A DNA stretch of 9,705 nt from an uncultured Phascolarctobacterium sp. (GTDB lineage: Bacteria; Bacillota; Negativicutes; Acidaminococcales; Acidaminococcaceae). The notes under the pieces are model-generated. The model ran no database searches. It saw nothing but the letters and a program-made list of their open reading frames with translations, and was not told the origin of the DNA. This document shows, in pieces, positions 6,446 to 9,705 of the stretch (position 1 is the first letter of the stretch; each line of letters opens with the position of its first letter). The translations under genes and the position numbers were made by a program. The stretch covers positions 1 to 9,705 of the forward strand of contig USHB01000043.1 of assembly GCA_900554395.1 (NCBI GenBank), written 5' to 3'.

Positions 6446-6451
6446 TTTACT

Positions 6452-8707
6452 ATGAGATATATTAATGTTGCTATAAATTTACCGGTTAAAAATTTGTTCA
6501 GGCAGTTTACTTACGCCTTGCCGCCGCAGTTTGATTATATAGGTGCTGGCTGGCGCGTAATTGTGCCGTTTGCGCGCCAGACCACAGAGGGGTTTGTTGT
6601 AGGCGAAGCAGGTACAGATTTGCCGAACCCTGAAAACTACAAAGAAGTGCAGGCTGTTATTGGCAAAGAACCATGGTTTGATGAAGAAATGCTTGAAGCT
6701 GCTCAATGGCTGGCAAATTATTATATGTGCCCGTTGGCAGAAGCAATGCGCCTTTTTATACCGGGAAAAAGCAGCATAAAACGCCATGCCGTATATGATG
6801 ATAACGGCAGGCTGCTGTATTACGAACTGGAAAACCGTTTAAAAGAAAAAACGCAGGCATGCTATGCCATTACGGAAGGTGGCAGGCAGGCTTTGGAAAC
6901 AGGCAGTAACCGTGCTAAAGTACAAATGGTAGCGCTGCAAATTTTATCCGCAGCAGGGCGTGAATTAAATGCCAAAGAATTAGAAGCGGAAGGCATAAGC
7001 GCACAGGTTTTGCGTGCGTTGGTGCAAAAAGGCTGGTGCAGCCGCAGCGAGCAGCGTGTTTTGCGCAACAGCTATGCCAATGCAGGCGGCGTGCGCCAGA
7101 GTTTTAACTTAACTGATGAACAGCAAAATGCCGTTAACGCTGTAAGCAAAGCTATCTGCCAAAAACAGCAGCAGACTTTTTTATTGCATGGTGTAACCGG
7201 CAGCGGAAAAACCGAAGTTTATTTAAACCTTACGGCAGTCGCATTGGCAGAAGGCCGCCAGGTGCTGGTGCTTGTGCCGGAAATTGCCCTGACGGCACAG
7301 ATAGTAAAACGTTTTCAGAACTGGTTTAAAGGAATTATTGCCGTTGTACACAGCAAACTTTCCGCAAGCGAGCGTGCCGATGTATTCTACAAAATCCGCA
7401 CCGGCGAGGCGCAGATATTAATAGGCGTGCGTTCCGCCGTGTTTGCGCCGTTTGCCAACCTTGGGCTTGTTATTATTGACGAGGAGCATGACCAAAGCTA
7501 TAAACAGGAAGAACGCCCGTGCTATCATGCAAGGGAAGTTGCTCTGCACAGGGCGGCATATTTTGGTGTGCCGGTTGTTTTGGGCAGCGCTACTCCTGCA
7601 ATAGAAAGTTATTATAATGCGGTTTGCGGAAATTATACGCATTTGCGCCTTACCGGCCGCCCTAATGGACAGCCTTTGCCTGAAGTGCAGATTGTTGACA
7701 TGCGCAGGGAATTGCAGGAAAAGAATTTTTCGGTTTTATCCCGCACTTTGCAGCAGGAACTTGTACGCACGGCAGCAGCGGGCGGGCAGGCAATAGTGCT
7801 GCTTAACCGCCGCGGGTATTCTACCTTTGTAATGTGCCGTGACTGCGGTGAAACAATTACCTGTCCGCACTGCGCAGTAGCACTGGTTTATCACGAAGCC
7901 GGCAAAACAATGCGCTGCCATTATTGCGGCAACACTATGCCGGTACCGGAAGAATGCCCCAAATGCCACAGCAGGCGCATTAAATTTTTTGGTACCGGCA
8001 CGCAAAAAGCAGAAGCGCAAATTGCGGCGCTGCCGGAAATAAAAGTTTTGCGCATGGACCAAGACAGCACCTTGCGCAAATTTGCGCACAAAGAAATATT
8101 GAGTGATTTTGCCAGCGGCAAATATAACGTGCTTATCGGTACGCAAATGGTTGCCAAAGGGCATGATATTCCCAATGTTACGCTTGTCGGTGTATTATCG
8201 GCAGATTCTGCGCTTAACATGCCTGATTTCCGTGCTTTGGAACGCGCGTTTTCGCTTTTGACGCAGGCTGCCGGGCGCGCCGGTCGCGGCGATAAACCCG
8301 GGAACGTTGTTTTGCAGGTGTATGATGCAGAAAACAGAACCGTGCAGCTTGCAGCCGCTCAGGATTATGATACCTTTGCGCGCGAAGAACTTGAGCGCCG
8401 CCGTGAACTTAATTATCCGCCGTATGCGGCATTTTTAAAAATAACCGTATGGGATAAGATTGAGAAACGCGCAAACGGAACGGCGCAGGAAATTGCGGCT
8501 TTTTTACAAGGCGTCGCCGCAGAAAAAAATGGCAGCGAAGTTTATGGGCCGTTTGCAGGTATTATAGGTAAAGTGCGTGATTTGTACCGCGTGAACGTGC
8601 TTGTAAAAAGTGCGGAGATTAATGTTTTTAAGCAGGCGTTGTGGCAATCTCCGTACCGCGATATGAAAAATGTTTATTTTGATGCAGACCCGTTTAACGT
8701 GCTGTAA
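6452..8707 (+). CDS. priA: Primosomal protein N' (PriA), replication restart helicase
   Basis: PriA recognises stalled or collapsed replication forks, unwinds DNA 3' to 5' and loads the replicative helicase through the other primosome proteins. With the ATG at 6452 the protein has 751 residues, normal for the family. In order: the N-terminal 3'-end DNA-binding domain (from MRYINVAINLPVKNLF, with the conserved FTYALP), a winged-helix region around 100-205, and the helicase core with Walker A GVTGSGKTE at 247-255 and DEEH at 343-346. The zinc module has eight cysteines in four pairs (462/465, 471/474, 489/492, 502/505). Motif VI is QAAGRAGRG at 605-613, and the C-terminal domain ends near the stop. 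All key residues are present. It follows the metK terminator and precedes def by 66 bases; coaBC/priA/def/fmt adjacency is widespread in Bacillota, here interrupted by metK. Confidence 0.98.
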   Translation: MRYINVAINLPVKNLFRQFTYALPPQFDYIGAGWRVIVPFARQTTEGFVVGEAGTDLPNPENYKEVQAVIGKEPWFDEEMLEAAQWLANYYMCPLAEAMRLFIPGKSSIKRHAVYDDNGRLLYYELENRLKEKTQACYAITEGGRQALETGSNRAKVQMVALQILSAAGRELNAKELEAEGISAQVLRALVQKGWCSRSEQRVLRNSYANAGGVRQSFNLTDEQQNAVNAVSKAICQKQQQTFLLHGVTGSGKTEVYLNLTAVALAEGRQVLVLVPEIALTAQIVKRFQNWFKGIIAVVHSKLSASERADVFYKIRTGEAQILIGVRSAVFAPFANLGLVIIDEEHDQSYKQEERPCYHAREVALHRAAYFGVPVVLGSATPAIESYYNAVCGNYTHLRLTGRPNGQPLPEVQIVDMRRELQEKNFSVLSRTLQQELVRTAAAGGQAIVLLNRRGYSTFVMCRDCGETITCPHCAVALVYHEAGKTMRCHYCGNTMPVPEECPKCHSRRIKFFGTGTQKAEAQIAALPEIKVLRMDQDSTLRKFAHKEILSDFASGKYNVLIGTQMVAKGHDIPNVTLVGVLSADSALNMPDFRALERAFSLLTQAAGRAGRGDKPGNVVLQVYDAENRTVQLAAAQDYDTFAREELERRRELNYPPYAAFLKITVWDKIEKRANGTAQEIAAFLQGVAAEKNGSEVYGPFAGIIGKVRDLYRVNVLVKSAEINVFKQALWQSPYRDMKNVYFDADPFNVL

Positions 8708-8709
8708 AA

Positions 8710-8739
8710 TTGCCGTTAACTGCCTGTTTATGATATAAT
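8710..8739 (+). promoter_or_regulatory. Promoter of def-fmt
   Basis: TTGCCG (8710-8715), an 18-base spacer and an extended -10 TGATATAAT (8731-8739, with perfect TATAAT at 8734-8739) lie between the priA stop and def. Transcription should begin near 8746, giving a leader of about 28 bases. It would let def and fmt be expressed independently of priA. Confidence 0.75.
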
Positions 8740-8773
8740 ATTTATTTGGAAAGAGAATTTTAGGAGGCTTACC

Positions 8774-9241
8774 GTGAGCAAATTAAAAATACTAATTGCG
8801 GGCGACCCGATTTTGCGCCAGAAAGCGCAGCCGGTTGAACGCATGGATAAAAAAACTTTACGCCTGTTAAATGATATGGCTGAAACAATGTATGCCGCTA
8901 ACGGTGTCGGGCTTGCCGCACCGCAAATCGGCGTATCCAAACGCATTGTTGTTATTGATGTCGGCGAAGGGCTGATTGAACTTATCAACCCTGTAATAAC
9001 TTACAGCGAAGGCGCGGCAGTAGGGCCGGAAGGCTGCCTGTCTGTTCCTGATTATGACGGCGAAGTTGAACGCGCCGAAATTGTGCATTGCGAATATTAT
9101 GACCGCAAAGGGCACAAAATGTTAATTAAGGCAGACGGGCTTCTGGCAGTATGCATTCAGCATGAGCTTGACCATTTGGACGGCGTGCTGTTTATAGATA
9201 AGGCCAAAGTGCTGATGCCTAAAGAAACTGATGGAGAGTAA
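8774..9241 (+). CDS. def: Peptide deformylase
   Basis: Def is an Fe2+/metal hydrolase that removes the N-formyl group from nascent proteins at the ribosome exit, and is essential wherever Fmt is active. The 155 residues carry the three family motifs: [10 protein letters not shown] at 44-53, EGCLSVP at 86-92 with metal ligand Cys88, and QHELDHLDG at 129-137 with ligands His130 and His134 and catalytic Glu131. The compact length and the EGCLSVP context suggest the type I (E. coli-like) form rather than the longer Bacillus type II, although this is a judgement by motif and length. The start is GTG with a strong AGGAGG at 8762-8767, 6 bases upstream. The stop is 4 bases before the fmt start, and the fmt ribosome binding site lies inside the last def codons, so translation of the pair is probably coupled. 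Confidence 0.98.
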   Translation: MSKLKILIAGDPILRQKAQPVERMDKKTLRLLNDMAETMYAANGVGLAAPQIGVSKRIVVIDVGEGLIELINPVITYSEGAAVGPEGCLSVPDYDGEVERAEIVHCEYYDRKGHKMLIKADGLLAVCIQHELDHLDGVLFIDKAKVLMPKETDGE

Positions 9242-9245
9242 CACT

Positions 9246-9705
9246 ATGCGCATAGTATTTATGGGAACTCCCGATTTTGCCGTTGCCAGCCTTAAAGCAT
9301 TGGCAGAGCGCGGCACAGATGAAATTGCAGGCGTATTTACGCAGCCGGACAGACCCAAAGGACGCGGGCAGAAAATGCTGATGACGCCTGTGAAGGAATA
9401 CGCATTGGAACGTGGTTTTGAAGTTTACCAGCCTCAGCGTGTAAAAGCGCCGGAAGTAATAGAACTTCTGCGCAGCCTTGCGCCTGATTTAATTGTTGTT
9501 GCAGCTTTTGGGCAGTTTTTGCCGAAAGAAATTTTGGAAATGCCGAAATACGGCTGCATTAACGTGCATGCTTCACTGCTGCCTAAATACCGTGGCGCGG
9601 CGCCGATTCATTATGCAATTTTAAATGGTGAAACCGAAAGCGGCGTAACCATTATGCAAATGAATATCGGCATGGATACCGGCGATATGCTGCTCAAGGC
9701 GGAAA
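9246..9705 (+). CDS. fmt: Methionyl-tRNA formyltransferase, 3' end cut off by window edge
   Basis: Fmt transfers a formyl group from 10-formyltetrahydrofolate to Met-tRNAfMet for translation initiation. Only the first 153 codons lie in the window, about half of the usual 310-320 residues; the frame is open to the edge. The N-terminus [13 protein letters not shown], the [11 protein letters not shown] loop at 33-43 and the catalytic domain segment [17 protein letters not shown] at 105-121 are diagnostic. The catalytic triad is complete and has E. coli numbering: Asn106, His108 and Asp144 (GMDTGDM). GGAGAG at 9233-9238 within the end of def serves the ATG. It forms a def-fmt unit with the upstream gene; in B. 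subtilis the rRNA methyltransferase rsmB follows, which could be expected beyond the edge. Confidence 0.97.
   Translation, partial: MRIVFMGTPDFAVASLKALAERGTDEIAGVFTQPDRPKGRGQKMLMTPVKEYALERGFEVYQPQRVKAPEVIELLRSLAPDLIVVAAFGQFLPKEILEMPKYGCINVHASLLPKYRGAAPIHYAILNGETESGVTIMQMNIGMDTGDMLLKAE

Noticed and set aside
6440..6451. TTG at 6440 as an upstream start for priA, adding four residues
   Set aside because: It overlaps the only good ribosome binding site (GGAG at 6442-6445), which is correctly spaced for the ATG at 6452; the family N-terminus also fits MRYINVAI.
1..9705. Search for mobile elements, direct or inverted repeats, CRISPR, tRNA, toxin-antitoxin or defence genes hinting at an undescribed system
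   Set aside because: Every stretch longer than about 220 bases is occupied by a recognisable housekeeping gene in conserved order; the gaps hold only promoters, a known riboswitch class and terminators.

Overview
The window is a conserved bacterial housekeeping block. It reads as a low-to-mid GC Bacillota genome (base composition judged by eye). The gene order rqcH <- | -> yicC-remA-gmk-rpoZ-coaBC ... priA-def-fmt matches the Bacillus subtilis yloA/yloC-remA-gmk-rpoZ-coaBC-priA-def-fmt neighbourhood. RemA, an S-box (SAM-I) riboswitch and AGGAGG-type ribosome binding sites with several TTG/GTG starts all fit that phylum. A Negativicutes or Clostridia member is my best guess, but the sequence alone does not settle the class.

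Layout. Positions 1-1561 (minus strand) hold most of rqcH, the Ala-tailing factor of ribosome quality control; its C-terminal end lies beyond the window. A 132-base divergent intergenic region follows, with two promoters whose -10 boxes overlap. From 1694 to 4928 (plus) five tightly packed genes, yicC, remA, gmk, rpoZ and coaBC, look like one operon with gaps of 6-24 bases. From 4932 to about 6394 lies a self-contained metK unit: a near-consensus promoter, a SAM-I riboswitch with terminator and antiterminator, metK, and an intrinsic terminator. priA follows with a weak promoter of its own. A stronger promoter after priA leads into def and fmt; fmt runs off the right end.

How the genes work together. 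The block mixes RNA and translation upkeep (RqcH, YicC nuclease, Def, Fmt), transcription (RpoZ, RemA), nucleotide and cofactor supply (Gmk, CoaBC, MetK) and replication restart (PriA). def and fmt are a functional pair: Fmt formylates initiator Met-tRNA and Def removes the formyl group. MetK also belongs to methionine metabolism, but here it is controlled separately by SAM level.

I see no mobile element, CRISPR array, tRNA, rRNA, toxin-antitoxin pair or defence gene, and no evidence of a previously undescribed system. The items most worth a second look are the riboswitch-controlled metK unit inside the coaBC-priA neighbourhood, the overlapping divergent promoters, and the unusually small P4 helix of the riboswitch.
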